A DNA stretch of 64,000 bases from Dactylosporangium vinaceum (GCF_019904175.1 NZ_CP061913.1:2852001-2916000), one strand, 5' to 3'. Shown: positions 8,096 to 17,333, numbered from the stretch's first letter. The notes: generated by a model not told the origin, from the sequence alone. Numbers and translations: made by a program.

Positions 8096-11000
8096 ATGAG
8101 CACGTCGGGCACCGAGGCAACAACGACCGCGAAAATCATTGCGTTCGTCTCCCCGGCGCCGGGTGCCGGGCGGACGAACGCGCTCACGAACATCGCCTGG
8201 ATCCTCGCCGCCGCCAACCGGCGCGTGCTGGTCATCGACTGGTGCGTGAACACCCCGCGCGTCGCCGACTTCGTGCGCCCCTTCCAGGCCGGCTCGGTCC
8301 GGGCCGACCAGATCCTGCCGGCCGACGTCGTCGGGCTGCTGCACCCGATCGGGCCGGGCGCCCCGACGGTGCAGACCTACCACCTCACGGCCGCGCGCGC
8401 GGAGCTGACGATGATCAGCTCCGACCAGGCGTATCCGGCCGGCGGTGACGGCGCGATAGGTCTGCGCCGGCGGCTGGGCGAGCTGCCGTTCGACTACGTG
8501 TTCATCGACGCGCCGCAGGAGCTCGGCGATGCGGCGGTGCAGTACTGCGGCCGCCTGTGCGACACCGTCGTCGTCTGCGCCCCGGAGCGGCGCCTCAGCG
8601 CGCTGCAGCAGGTGAACGAGATCGCCCGGAAGCTCGCGGAGGCGGCCATCGCCCGGATCCGCGTGCTGGCCATGCCCCAGTACGAGTTCCACGCCTCGGG
8701 GCGGGCCGGCTCCGTGCGCCAGATCAAGGCCACCCTCGGCCCGCTGCGCGACGAGGCGCCGGAGGTGGAGGCCGGCCGGCTGGAGTTCGAGATCGTCGAG
8801 GTCCCCGGCTATCGCTACGACACCTATCAGCACGTGCTGTCGGTGCTGGCCGACGAGCCGGAGATCGAGGACCTGCCGCTGGCCGCCTACCTCGCCGCCG
8901 CGCGGCAGCTGAGCGGCGACCAGCAGATCAAGTCGCCCGCCATCAACCCCGACGTGCGCCGCCGTTACCTGCGCAGCGTCCAGCTCGACACCTCCGGCCT
9001 CGGCGAGCAGATCGTCGTGCAGTACCCGCCCGCCTGCCGGCAGTGGGCCGACTGGGCGGTCGAGCAGCTCACCGACGCGGGGGCGCAGGTGTGGCGCAAG
9101 AGCCGGCCGGCGTCGGCGGGTGACCGGCCCTGCGCCACGCTCGTGGTGGTGGACGGCAGCGAGGCCGTCGCCGGGCCGGCCGATGACGGTGACGCCCCGG
9201 GCGAGACCTACTGGCTGGTGGTCGCCGGCGAGGAGCCCACGGCCGTCGGCGGCGCCCAGCTCGTCGATCTGCGCGATGTCGGCGACGCGGAGCGGGCCCG
9301 GGCCCGGCTGCTGAGCACCTTCGGGCTCTTCCCGCTGGCCCGGGGGGCCGGGGCCGCGCGGGCCCGGCTGCCGGGCGAGCTGCCGCCGCTGTTCATCCGG
9401 GTGCCCGAGCGCAGCCGGATGTTCACCGGCCGCAGCGCGAGCCTGGAGATGGTCAAGGACGAGCTCGCCGAGCACCCGAAGATGACGCTCACCGGCGGGC
9501 CGGGCGTCGGCAAGAGCGAGCTGGCCCGCGAGTTCGTCTACCGCTTCGCCCACGAGTACGACCTCGTGTGCTGGATTCAGGCGCAGAACCCGGGCTCGCT
9601 GCGGGCCGGGCTCACCGCGCTCGGCAAGGCGCTCAACGTGCCCGAGACCGTCGGCGGTGCGGCCGAGGCGGCGCTGCAGGAGCTCGGCCGGCGCGAGCGC
9701 TGGCTGCTGGTCTACGACAACGCCGAGAGCTTCGACGCGCTGCGCGGGTTCCTGCCGGTGGTCGGGGCCGGCCACACCCTGATCACCTCGCGCGACTACG
9801 GCGAGTTCGGGCTGCCCTCGCCGCTGGAGATCAGCGGCCTGCGCCGCGAGGAGAGCATCGAGCTGCTGCGCGGGCGGGTGAACGACCTGGACGAGCGCAG
9901 CGCCGACGGGCTGGCCGACCGGCTGGCCGACCTGCCGCTCGCGCTGCAGGTGGCCGCGTCGCTGCTGGTGCAGTACATCCGGCTGCTGCGCGGGCGCGGG
10001 CGCGCGCCGGAGTTCGCGTTGCAGTGGAGCGTCCGCGAGCTGATGGACCGTCTCCGCGACGCCGACGGCGCGGCCGAGGACAGCCTGAGCCGGGCGATGA
10101 CGATCAGCATCGCCGCGCTGCGCCGCTTCGGCTCGCGGCAGGCCGAGCTGATCCTCGGGCTCGCGGAGCTCGTCGCGTTCCTGTCGCCCGACGGCGTCTC
10201 GATGCGCCTGCTGCGCTCCCGCCCGATGCTCGTGGCGCTGGCCGCCGCGGTCGGGCGCGACGAGGACATGACGCTGTTCGAGGCGGACGACGTGGACCGG
10301 GCGCTGCTGGAGGGCGCGCGGTTCGGGCTCTTCGAGGTCGCCTGGGGCCGGCCCGACGCGACGCTCGTCATGCACCGGGCCGTGCAGCAGTTCGTGCGCG
10401 ACCGGATGCCGGAGCCGATCCTCGAACAGCGCCGGCGGCAGGCACTGCGCGGCCTGGCCCACTACTCGCCGACGGACCTCCAGCACGGCGATCCGCAGCT
10501 GCGGTACCGCTTCGACGAGCTGCAGCCCCACCTGGACCACACCGAGGCGTGGCGCTGCCCCGATCTCATCGTGCGGCAGTGGATCGTCGCCCAGGTGCAG
10601 CACCTGTACCGCAACGGCGACGGCGAGCCGTGGCCCTCGGCGCTGGACGTGGCCAAGCGGGCCCTCGCGCACTGGATCGAGCACCCGCTGCCCGACCCCC
10701 TGCTGCCGGATCCGCAGCTGCCCGACCCGCTGCCGCCGGGTCCGCTGCCGGCCGGTCCGGCGCCGGTCGCCGTCGCACCGCTCGAGGAGCGGCCGCTCGG
10801 CGAGGACGAGTTCGGCGAGGACGACGACCTCGCGGAGGACGACGAGCCGGGCCGCCCGACGCCGCACCAGAGCCTGATCTGGCGCCTGCAGACCCAGATC
10901 GCCAACCTGCACCGCGGGCTCGGCGCCTTCGACCGGGCCGGCGAGGTCGACAGCGTCATGCTCGACGAGCAGCTCCAGGTGCTCGGCCGCAACCATCGCG

Positions 11001-11998
11001 CCACGCTGACCACGATGCGGGGTCTCGGCGGCGACCTCCGCGGACTCGGCTCGTTCCGGGAGGCCCGGTCGAACGACGCGGAGACGCTGTACGGCTTCAA
11101 GGCGCTGCTCGGCGAGGAGCACCCGGAGACGAGGATGGCGGCGCACAACTACGCGGTCGCCGCCTACCTGGCCGGGGCCACCGCCCTGGCGCTGGAGCTG
11201 GAGGAGCAGGAGTTCGAGGCGCGCCGCCGGCTCTTCGGCGACCAGGACCCGCGGACCTGGCGCTCGGCCGGGTGGGTCGGGACGTTCGAGCGCGACCTGG
11301 GCTACTACGAGCGTTCCCGCCACACGCTCACCGACGCCCGGCAGCGCATGTCGGCACTGCTCACCCCCGACCACCCGGACGAGCTGGCGATCCGCCGGAC
11401 GCTCGCGGTGACCTACCGCCGGCTCGGTCAGCACGACGCCGCGAAGATTCTCAGCGCGGAGGTGTACAAGGGCTATCACAAGCTCTTCGGCGAGAACCAT
11501 CCGCACACCCGGGCCGCCCGGATGAACCTGGCCATCGACTACTACCGGGCCGGTGACAACGAGAACGCGGTACACCTGGCAGAGTTCTGCAAGCGGGGTC
11601 TGCAGCAGCGACTGGGCGAGCAGCACCCCTTCGTCGCCGTGGCCGCCATCGACCTGAGCCTGTTCCACAGCCGCCAGGGCCAGCTCGACCTGGCGTTCCG
11701 CGAATCGGCCAAGGCACTGGAGTCGCTGCAGGACCGGCTGGGCCGGACCCATCCGTGGACGATGGCGGCGAGCACCAACCACGCCGGCCAGTTGACGCTC
11801 CGCGGCGAGTTCACCCTGGCCGAGGAGCTCCAGCGCGACGCGTTCGACAGGTACGTCCGCGTGTACGGGCGGGAGCACCCGTACACCCGGGTCGCCGAGC
11901 AGAATGTGAACCTCATCCGGGAGGCGCAGCGGGCGGGCGCGATGACGCGGCCCCCGACCGATCTGGCCGACATCGACATCGAGATCCCGCAGACGTGA
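8096..11998 (+). CDS. fxsT: FxSxx-system P-loop/NB-ARC/tetratricopeptide repeat protein
   Basis: A 1300-residue protein with an N-terminal MinD/ParA-like region (about 11-55; VSPAPGAGRTNALTNIAWIL then RVLVIDWC). An NB-ARC/STAND NTPase follows, with Walker A TGGPGVGKSELA (~465), Walker B LLVYDNAE, HTLITSR and DLPLALQ. Low-complexity Pro/Asp/Glu linkers (~860-920) lead to about seven TPRs marked by repeated HPxT/HPET motifs. This order matches the FxSxx-COOH system TPR family. In family members I know, the first P-loop reads KGGxGRT; here it is APGAGRT, lacking the signature Lys. The ATG at 8096 has GGGGAG upstream. The role is presumed NTP-controlled regulation of the Fxs response; the TPRs would bind partners. 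The next gene starts 11 nt after its stop. Confidence 0.85.
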   Translation: MSTSGTEATTTAKIIAFVSPAPGAGRTNALTNIAWILAAANRRVLVIDWCVNTPRVADFVRPFQAGSVRADQILPADVVGLLHPIGPGAPTVQTYHLTAARAELTMISSDQAYPAGGDGAIGLRRRLGELPFDYVFIDAPQELGDAAVQYCGRLCDTVVVCAPERRLSALQQVNEIARKLAEAAIARIRVLAMPQYEFHASGRAGSVRQIKATLGPLRDEAPEVEAGRLEFEIVEVPGYRYDTYQHVLSVLADEPEIEDLPLAAYLAAARQLSGDQQIKSPAINPDVRRRYLRSVQLDTSGLGEQIVVQYPPACRQWADWAVEQLTDAGAQVWRKSRPASAGDRPCATLVVVDGSEAVAGPADDGDAPGETYWLVVAGEEPTAVGGAQLVDLRDVGDAERARARLLSTFGLFPLARGAGAARARLPGELPPLFIRVPERSRMFTGRSASLEMVKDELAEHPKMTLTGGPGVGKSELAREFVYRFAHEYDLVCWIQAQNPGSLRAGLTALGKALNVPETVGGAAEAALQELGRRERWLLVYDNAESFDALRGFLPVVGAGHTLITSRDYGEFGLPSPLEISGLRREESIELLRGRVNDLDERSADGLADRLADLPLALQVAASLLVQYIRLLRGRGRAPEFALQWSVRELMDRLRDADGAAEDSLSRAMTISIAALRRFGSRQAELILGLAELVAFLSPDGVSMRLLRSRPMLVALAAAVGRDEDMTLFEADDVDRALLEGARFGLFEVAWGRPDATLVMHRAVQQFVRDRMPEPILEQRRRQALRGLAHYSPTDLQHGDPQLRYRFDELQPHLDHTEAWRCPDLIVRQWIVAQVQHLYRNGDGEPWPSALDVAKRALAHWIEHPLPDPLLPDPQLPDPLPPGPLPAGPAPVAVAPLEERPLGEDEFGEDDDLAEDDEPGRPTPHQSLIWRLQTQIANLHRGLGAFDRAGEVDSVMLDEQLQVLGRNHRATLTTMRGLGGDLRGLGSFREARSNDAETLYGFKALLGEEHPETRMAAHNYAVAAYLAGATALALELEEQEFEARRRLFGDQDPRTWRSAGWVGTFERDLGYYERSRHTLTDARQRMSALLTPDHPDELAIRRTLAVTYRRLGQHDAAKILSAEVYKGYHKLFGENHPHTRAARMNLAIDYYRAGDNENAVHLAEFCKRGLQQRLGEQHPFVAVAAIDLSLFHSRQGQLDLAFRESAKALESLQDRLGRTHPWTMAASTNHAGQLTLRGEFTLAEELQRDAFDRYVRVYGREHPYTRVAEQNVNLIREAQRAGAMTRPPTDLADIDIEIPQT

Positions 11999-12009
11999 GG
12001 AGCGCGACA

Positions 12010-12984
12010 ATGGCCGCCAGCAGCCCGCCCGGGGCCCCGATCCACATCAACGACCCGACCCGGGGGCGGTTCGGCAATGCCCGGCGGATCGAGATCTGCC
12101 GGCCGGGCCTCGAGCGCGGCCTCGACTACGTCGCCCACCACACGAGTGGCGGGCTGGACTTCGCCGTCGACCGGCTGGAGGCGTCCGGCGCCGGCCCGGC
12201 CGACCGGCGCCGGCTCGAGGGTCTCGGCACCGAGCTCGCCGGCCGGTTCGCCGAGCTCGACGCCGTGGTGCGGGCCTGGCACAGCGGCGACCTGATCCGG
12301 CTGGTGCTGCACGGCACCGAGCGGCTCATCGTCTGCAACAGCGTCACCGCCGACCAGCTGCTGATCAGCTCGGCGCCGGTCGAGCCCGGGCTCATGCACC
12401 GCCAGGATCGGGCCGCCGCCGAGCTCGTCGAGGCCCTGCGCCGGCTGATCGATCTGCAGAGCCAGAACCCGGGCGGCTTCCAGAGCCGGCCGCCGGACGA
12501 GCCGGCCGGGCCGGACGAGTCCGCCGGTGAGCCGTGGGAGTCGTGCCCGCCCACCGATCCTCAGGTCGAGGGGGAGCACAGCGCGGCCCGGACGGCGCTG
12601 CGCGCCGCCGTCCACCCCGCCGATCTGCATTTCGCGGCGTACCTCAGCGGCGGCGCCTGGCGATGCGCGGCCGACGTGCTCAACCATGCGGCGCTTGCCG
12701 CCTTCTACAGCCGCGAGTTCACCGCCGCGGACCGCCGCGGCTGGTACGAGGAGTTCGGCCGGCGCCTGTGCCTCGGCCCGATGTCGCTGCTCGGCCAGCT
12801 GAGTCTGGATCTGGAGGATCAGATCGGCGAGCTGTGGCGGCTCGTGCTCGACGTCGAGCAGGGGGCGTTTTACGGATATCGCCGCGGAATCGACGATTTC
12901 GTGCTGGGCGCGACGCTCGCTCAGAATAGGGTGCAAAAGGCCGACGAAAAGGTGGAACGGCTGCTCGCCGCGGTTGCCGAATAA
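12010..12984 (+). CDS. Unrecognised protein in the fxsT operon
   Basis: A 324-residue soluble protein with no family I can name. Residues ~1-150 are helical (RLEASGAGPADRRRLEGLG, ELVEALRRLIDLQSQN). A Pro/Glu-rich linker (~158-185) separates a second helical region (~190-324) containing HPADLHFAAYLSGGAW, FYGYRRGIDDF and a C-terminal charged helix ending LLAAVAE. It has no signal peptide and no membrane segment. The ATG at 12010 sits 11 nt after the TPR-protein stop with GAGGAG between, so it is almost certainly co-transcribed and may be an accessory part of the Fxs system. Confidence 0.65.
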   Translation: MAASSPPGAPIHINDPTRGRFGNARRIEICRPGLERGLDYVAHHTSGGLDFAVDRLEASGAGPADRRRLEGLGTELAGRFAELDAVVRAWHSGDLIRLVLHGTERLIVCNSVTADQLLISSAPVEPGLMHRQDRAAAELVEALRRLIDLQSQNPGGFQSRPPDEPAGPDESAGEPWESCPPTDPQVEGEHSAARTALRAAVHPADLHFAAYLSGGAWRCAADVLNHAALAAFYSREFTAADRRGWYEEFGRRLCLGPMSLLGQLSLDLEDQIGELWRLVLDVEQGAFYGYRRGIDDFVLGATLAQNRVQKADEKVERLLAAVAE

Positions 12985-13016
12985 AACTGAATGAGCCGTG
13001 ATGCATGCGCAATTCA

Positions 13017-13045
13017 TTGATAGGAACGATTGCCTTCGGTATGCT
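13017..13045 (+). promoter_or_regulatory. Housekeeping-type promoter for the antiporter gene
   Basis: TTGATA (13017-13022) and TATGCT (13040-13045) are separated by exactly 17 nt, and the GTG start of the antiporter lies 33 nt downstream of the -10. This is one of the closest matches to a vegetative sigma-factor promoter visible in the window. Confidence 0.6.
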
Positions 13046-13078
13046 GAACGTCCGTAAAGGCGGCCGGGAGGGGGCGCC

Positions 13079-14272
13079 GTGAGGATGCTCGCCCGGCTTC
13101 AGGTGTCGCTGGTGAGCGCTGTCGCGCTCGGGTGGGGCCTGAGCCTCGCGGTCGACACGAGCGGATTCCTCGCCTCGCGCCCGTACCAGTTCGCTGCCGC
13201 CGCCCTCCTGGCCGTCGGCCTGATCGCCACCACCCGCGACATCGTCTTCGCCGAGCTGCGCGGCCGGATCGGCATTGTCGTGCTGGCCGTCACGGTCGGC
13301 GTGCTGGTCAAGGCCGCGGTCATCGTGCTCGTGCTGCTGCTCGTCCAGCCACTGCCGCTGGCCTGCGTGCTCGGCATCGCGGTGGCCCAGATCGACCCGC
13401 TCGCGGTCGCGGCGATGCAGCGCAACCGCCTGTCCCGCCGGGCCCGGAGCATCCTGTCGGCCTGGGCGTCGTTCGACGACCCGATCACCGTGCTGCTGAC
13501 CATCTACGCCACCGCAGTGGCGCTGTCGCTCGACGGGCAGCACCGCCCGTCCGCATTCGGCACCGGCGGGCAGCGGCTCGGCGACTTCGCCGTGGATCTG
13601 CTCGGGAACGCGGTGTTCGCCGGCGTCGCCTGGCTGCTGTGGCGGGGCGTGCGTCGCCTGCGCGGCGGCAGCGCCGATCCGGGCGGCCCGCAACCGGCCC
13701 GGCGGCGGGCCTTCGCCGCCGCGGTGCTCGGGTGGCTGCTGCTGGCCGCCGTGGTCGTGGTCGGGGCGGCGCTGCTGCTCATCCTCGGCGTCGCGGTCGC
13801 CGGCCTGTTCGTGCGCCCGGACGCCGGACGCGCGCTGGCGCGCGCCAGCACCGGCGCGTTCCACGTCGCCGCCTTCGGGCTGGGCATGCTGCTCGTCGAG
13901 GGGGTCGACGTGCGGACCGGTCTGGTCCTGGCCGTGGCCGCCGTCGCCGCGCACGCGGCGGTGTCGGTGGTGATCGGCCGCGGGCTCGACCGCGCCGACC
14001 GGGCCTACCTGGCAGCGGGCCAGCAGAACGGGATGACCGCGGTGATCCTGGCGCTGCTGCTGGATCGCGACTTCCCCGGCGTCGTGGCCGTTGTCGCACC
14101 GGCGATCGTGGTGATCGCGGCCATCCACTTCGGACTCAACGCCGCCCTCGACCGGCGCTTCGGCCTCCTGGTCCGGCCCGCGACCGGAGCGGCGCCGGCG
14201 GAGCGGCGGATGCCGGTGGCCGAGATCCGCCGGCTCCGCGCGCTGGAGCGGGCGCAGCTCGCACAGCGCTGA
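13079..14272 (+). CDS. CPA-type cation/proton antiporter
   Basis: A 397-residue integral membrane protein with about 11 hydrophobic helices. The core motifs resemble Na+/H+ exchangers of the CPA superfamily: AQIDPLAVAAMQRNRLSRRARSIL is the TDP-type unwound helix, followed by ASFDDPITVLL, the position of the ion-binding acidic pair, and QQNGMTAVILALLL near the C-terminus. It ends with a short cytoplasmic charged tail. It would exchange monovalent cations for protons in the cell membrane. GTG at 13079 has GGGAGGGGG upstream and its own promoter 33 nt away, so it may be transcribed apart from the fxs operon. Substrate ion unknown. Confidence 0.75.
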   Translation: MRMLARLQVSLVSAVALGWGLSLAVDTSGFLASRPYQFAAAALLAVGLIATTRDIVFAELRGRIGIVVLAVTVGVLVKAAVIVLVLLLVQPLPLACVLGIAVAQIDPLAVAAMQRNRLSRRARSILSAWASFDDPITVLLTIYATAVALSLDGQHRPSAFGTGGQRLGDFAVDLLGNAVFAGVAWLLWRGVRRLRGGSADPGGPQPARRRAFAAAVLGWLLLAAVVVVGAALLLILGVAVAGLFVRPDAGRALARASTGAFHVAAFGLGMLLVEGVDVRTGLVLAVAAVAAHAAVSVVIGRGLDRADRAYLAAGQQNGMTAVILALLLDRDFPGVVAVVAPAIVVIAAIHFGLNAALDRRFGLLVRPATGAAPAERRMPVAEIRRLRALERAQLAQR

Positions 14273-14280
14273 TCGCGTTG

Positions 14281-14309
14281 CGCCCGGCGCCCGCAGGGGC
14301 GGCCGGGCG
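14281..14309. terminator. Bidirectional terminator-like hairpin
   Basis: CGCCCGGC-GCCC (14281-14292), loop GCAG, then GGGC-G-GCCGGGCG (14297-14309) form a 12-bp stem with one bulged G. It lies in the 42-nt gap between two convergent genes. There is no T-tract, as is common in high-GC actinomycetes. Confidence 0.6.
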
Positions 14310-14314
14310 GCGGC

Positions 14315-16465
14315 TCAACCGTAGGCGCGCACGGCCTGGTTGACCCGGGCGCCGAGGCCGTCGAACAGGCCCCGGCCGCCGGTCTCGGCGGCCCCCGGGC
14401 TCGCCAGGGCGCCGAATGCGGTGAGGGAGCCGAGCTCGAAGAGCGGCAGGAGCCCGGCCGCGGTGTCGTACACGCCGCAGATGCGGTCCAGCTCGCGTTC
14501 GGGGGCGCTGCCGGGGTGCTCGGCGCGGCGGCGGTACCACTCCTCGACAGCGGTGCGGAACGCCTCGATGAGCCGCTGCAGCAGCGCGGAGGTGGCCAGC
14601 GCGGGGGCCGCGTTGCCCGGCCGCAGCAGCCAGTGCACGACGCCGGCGTCACGGGGGTCGGCCGGCGCCGGGGTGGAGCCGAAGGTCTGCCCGAGGAGGA
14701 CGTCGAAGCGCCAGAGCCCCGACAGGGCGTCGAGCGCGTCCAGGAACACCTCCTGGACCCGGGTCGGCAGCAGCGACGGGCGCAGGCCCGGCGGGCCCGG
14801 CGGCCCGGCCATGACGGTGCTCGCGGCCGGGCCCGGCCCGACGGCCCGCTGGACGAGGCTCAGCTCGGTGTCGACGAGGGTGTGCACCGTGTCGAGCTGA
14901 TCGGTCATCTGCTGCATCATCCGCTGTAGATGGGCCTGCTGGCGGTGCAGCCGATCGACGGCGGCCGTGCCGGCGTCGGCGCCGACACTGCGCTCGAGCC
15001 GGCGGATCGCCGACGTGACGGCCTCGGCGAACTCCTCGGCGAAGGCCGGCGGCTCGAACAGGATCGGGTCGGTGGCGAGCAGGGCCGCGAGCGGCGCCGC
15101 GAGCTCGGGCGCCAGGTGACCGGCCACGACCAGGATCGCCTCGCTGTCCGGCACCGCCAGGCGGATGTCGGCCAGCCGGCGGGCGAGGTCGTCGACCGCC
15201 TCCGGCTTGAGCACCGACTCGGTGATGAGCACCGCGCACCCGGCCGCGCGCTCGGTGCCGTCGAGGAACGAGACCCAGAAGTCGACGGGGGTGGCGACAC
15301 CGTTGGCCGGGAGCAGGTAGCTGCGGTGGTAGTCGTGGCCGCCCTCGCCGAGCAGCCGGGCGACGGCGGCCTGGGCGCCGGGCACGGCGGGGCCGTCGAA
15401 GTGCTCGTGCAGCACCGACCGGACCATGGCGTAGTCGACCCGCGTGCCCGCCCGGACCGCGGTGCGGTACAGGTGGAAGCACATCCGGATCACCCGGCGG
15501 GGCACGCCGCCGGTGACGTCGGCGAGGTAGGCGGCCACCTCGGGGGTGAACGGGGCGAGCGTGTCGAGCCCGAGCGCCCGGTGCTGGCTCTGCTGGATGA
15601 ACCAGGCGATGTCCGCGCCGTGCAGCGGCGGCAGGCTCAGGGTGAGCCCGAACCGCTGCCGGGACCGCTCATCCATCTGCGCGAGCAGCTCCGGCGGGCC
15701 GGTGACGGCGAGGAACGCGCCGCCCGCGGTGAAGCTCTCGACCAGCTGCGCCCACAGCTCGGCGGTGGTCTCGGCGGCCCGGTTGGAGGCGGTCAGCAGC
15801 CGGTCGACGTCATCGAGGGCGACGACGAGGTGATCGCCGGAGTGCCCGTAGAGCCAGGCGACGAGGCTCGCCGCGTCCATGGCGAGGGCCTGCGGATCGG
15901 TGCCGGAGGGCAGGCCGTGCTCGGCCGCCTCGGCGGAGGACAGCTCACCGGCCCACCAGCTCCACGCGACCGCCTCCCGCTCGGGGCGCAGGAGCATCGC
16001 CAGCGCGACGGCGAGCGCGGAGCGGTCGGTGGTCACAGCGATGCGGCGCAGCAGCGTCTCCGGCCCGGCCTGCGGGTCCGCGCTCACCAGCGTGTGCAGC
16101 CGGCGGCGCACGTCGCCCGGGCCGATCTGCGTCAGGAAGCTGCGGCACACGGCGGTGAATGTCGCGGCCCGGGCGTCCAGGTAGACGGCCTGCACGCCCG
16201 GCCGGTGCTCCTGCCGGGCCCGGGTCAGCAGGTGCGCCAGGGCATGGGTCTTGCCGTATCCGGCGCCGCCGAGGATCGCCAGGGTCGTGCCTGGCGCACC
16301 GGCCCGGGCGCCGGCGAGATGGTCCGTCAGGTAGGCCGAGATGTCGCGGACGGCGGCCGTGGGCACGGTGATCGCCGCGTGCTCGTCGGTCGGAATGGAG
16401 GCCACCGCAACTGATGAAAACGGATTGTTAATGGCGGAGGCCGGCTGCTCGTCATTTTCAATCAT
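14315..16465 (-). CDS. AAA/STAND-like ATPase of a conflict module
   Basis: A 716-residue protein. Walker A is GGAGYGKT (residues 66-73), Walker B is HLVVALDDVDRL (~212-223), a sensor-1-like AFLAVTGPPEL follows, and GGVPRRVIRM resembles a sensor-2/GxPR element, as in ORC/ExeA-like AAA proteins. After the ATPase core (~1-360) come an alpha/beta region, a coiled-coil rich in Gln (RLHRQQAHLQRMMQQM), and a helical C-terminus. ATG at 16465 is selected: AAGGA lies 9 nt upstream and the preceding in-frame sequence looks non-coding. Divergent from the EACC1 gene across a 491-nt region. The role inferred is the NTP-driven sensor or switch of the neighbouring caspase effector. Confidence 0.75.
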   Translation of the reverse strand: MIENDEQPASAINNPFSSVAVASIPTDEHAAITVPTAAVRDISAYLTDHLAGARAGAPGTTLAILGGAGYGKTHALAHLLTRARQEHRPGVQAVYLDARAATFTAVCRSFLTQIGPGDVRRRLHTLVSADPQAGPETLLRRIAVTTDRSALAVALAMLLRPEREAVAWSWWAGELSSAEAAEHGLPSGTDPQALAMDAASLVAWLYGHSGDHLVVALDDVDRLLTASNRAAETTAELWAQLVESFTAGGAFLAVTGPPELLAQMDERSRQRFGLTLSLPPLHGADIAWFIQQSQHRALGLDTLAPFTPEVAAYLADVTGGVPRRVIRMCFHLYRTAVRAGTRVDYAMVRSVLHEHFDGPAVPGAQAAVARLLGEGGHDYHRSYLLPANGVATPVDFWVSFLDGTERAAGCAVLITESVLKPEAVDDLARRLADIRLAVPDSEAILVVAGHLAPELAAPLAALLATDPILFEPPAFAEEFAEAVTSAIRRLERSVGADAGTAAVDRLHRQQAHLQRMMQQMTDQLDTVHTLVDTELSLVQRAVGPGPAASTVMAGPPGPPGLRPSLLPTRVQEVFLDALDALSGLWRFDVLLGQTFGSTPAPADPRDAGVVHWLLRPGNAAPALATSALLQRLIEAFRTAVEEWYRRRAEHPGSAPERELDRICGVYDTAAGLLPLFELGSLTAFGALASPGAAETGGRGLFDGLGARVNQAVRAYG

Positions 16466-16516
16466 CGTCGGTGATCCTTCATCGATGCGACAGCTGGTGG
16501 CAGTCGCAGGCGGCGG

Positions 16517-16535
16517 GCACCGATGATATCGGTGC
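16517..16535. promoter_or_regulatory. Perfect 8+8 palindrome upstream of the AAA ATPase
   Basis: GCACCGAT and ATCGGTGC flank GAT. It could be a repressor operator or, in the ATPase leader RNA, an 8-bp hairpin with a 3-nt loop. Confidence 0.4.
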
Positions 16536-16591
16536 TGAATAAGGTTACCCTTGCCCGCGCGCCCGGGTGGATCACCTGAGGAGGTGTCTGG

Positions 16592-16606
16592 CTTGCTCTG
16601 AGCAAG
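16592..16606. promoter_or_regulatory. 15-bp palindrome in the divergent region
   Basis: CTTGCTC-T-GAGCAAG is a perfect odd palindrome 127 nt upstream of the ATPase start. Its size fits a dimeric regulator site. No cognate regulator is adjacent. Confidence 0.35.
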
Positions 16607-16956
16607 TTGGGTGCGGAATTCCCCCGAAAGGTCGCACTGGTGTGCGCCGTTGCCGGTGTGCGGGCGATGATCGGGTGCACGCCGCCGGCTGCCGGGCCGA
16701 TGGGCCGTCGCATGAACGTTGATCGAACCAGATTCGCCGGGCCCGGCACAAGGGCGGCCGCGCGCCTGTGGATAACGCTCCGGATCATTCTGCCGGCTCC
16801 GCACGACCCCAGTGTGCGGCGGGAACGCAAGTACTGTTACCGGCACGAGTACCGTCAATGCGTGGGTTCAGGAAAATTGCGTTGGGGCAAATGCCGGTAA
16901 GGCCGATGGCCCGTCCACCGAAAGCACGAAGTTTTCCGGCTGGTGAAGGAAGATAC

Positions 16957-17328
16957 ATGTCCGACGAACCCGACCTGTTGGTGACCCTTGACGCGGCGGA
17001 CCTCGAGGCCGGTGAGGCGGGGGAGTCCGTCCGCCGTCTGTGGCGCGAGCTCGACGCGCTCGACGTCGACGGCGTCGAGCAGCTGCCGGTGCCGCCGCCG
17101 GAGCCGGCCAAGGGTCCGGGCACGGCGCTGACCCTGGCCGTCAAGATCGGCGCGGCCGGGCTGAGGACGGTGGTGGCGAAGATCCGCGACTGGGTGTCGC
17201 GCAACGACCGGACCATCGAGCTGACCGTGCGCGGCGACACGATCAGGATCACCAAGGCCACGCCCGAGCAGCAGCAGCGACTGCTCGACGCCTGGCTGGC
17301 CCGGCACGAGCGGCGAGGGCCGGGCTGA
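16957..17328 (+). CDS. EACC1-like effector-associated adaptor
   Basis: A 123-residue protein with the layout of effector-associated constant component 1 (EACC1): an N-terminal strand region (LLVTLDAADLEAGEAGESV), an arginine-rich helix (RLWRELDAL), a Pro/Gly linker ending GPGTALTLAVKIGAAGLRTV, a helix with IRDWVSRND, then TIELTVRGDTIRITKAT and a C-terminal helix. Known EACC1 genes pair with NTPases and effector genes (caspases, trypsins and others) in bacterial conflict systems, where it is thought to bridge sensor and effector. The ATG has GAAGGAAG six nt upstream. It is convergent with the caspase gene and divergent from the ATPase. Confidence 0.72.
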   Translation: MSDEPDLLVTLDAADLEAGEAGESVRRLWRELDALDVDGVEQLPVPPPEPAKGPGTALTLAVKIGAAGLRTVVAKIRDWVSRNDRTIELTVRGDTIRITKATPEQQQRLLDAWLARHERRGPG

Positions 17329-17333
17329 GACCG

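Larger units (their letters stand above)
16466..16956. other. Divergent intergenic control region with stacked palindromes
   Basis: This 491-nt stretch carries no convincing gene. It contains three perfect short palindromes on the ATPase side: CACCT-n4-AGGTG (16573-16586), CTTGCTC-T-GAGCAAG (16592-16606) and GCACCGAT-GAT-ATCGGTGC (16517-16535), the last 52 nt before the ATPase start. The rest shows no clear feature apart from the ribosome site GAAGGAAG of the EACC1 gene. Confidence 0.5.

Noticed and set aside
7841..12010. 1389-codon open frame on the minus strand
   Set aside because: It lies opposite the TPR gene, has no recognisable domain and is rich in Arg/Val/Leu/Gly typical of antisense frames in very GC-rich DNA.
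16607..16900. Open frame between the ATPase and adaptor genes
   Set aside because: No ribosome site, no domain, and codon composition unlike neighbouring genes; treated as intergenic.
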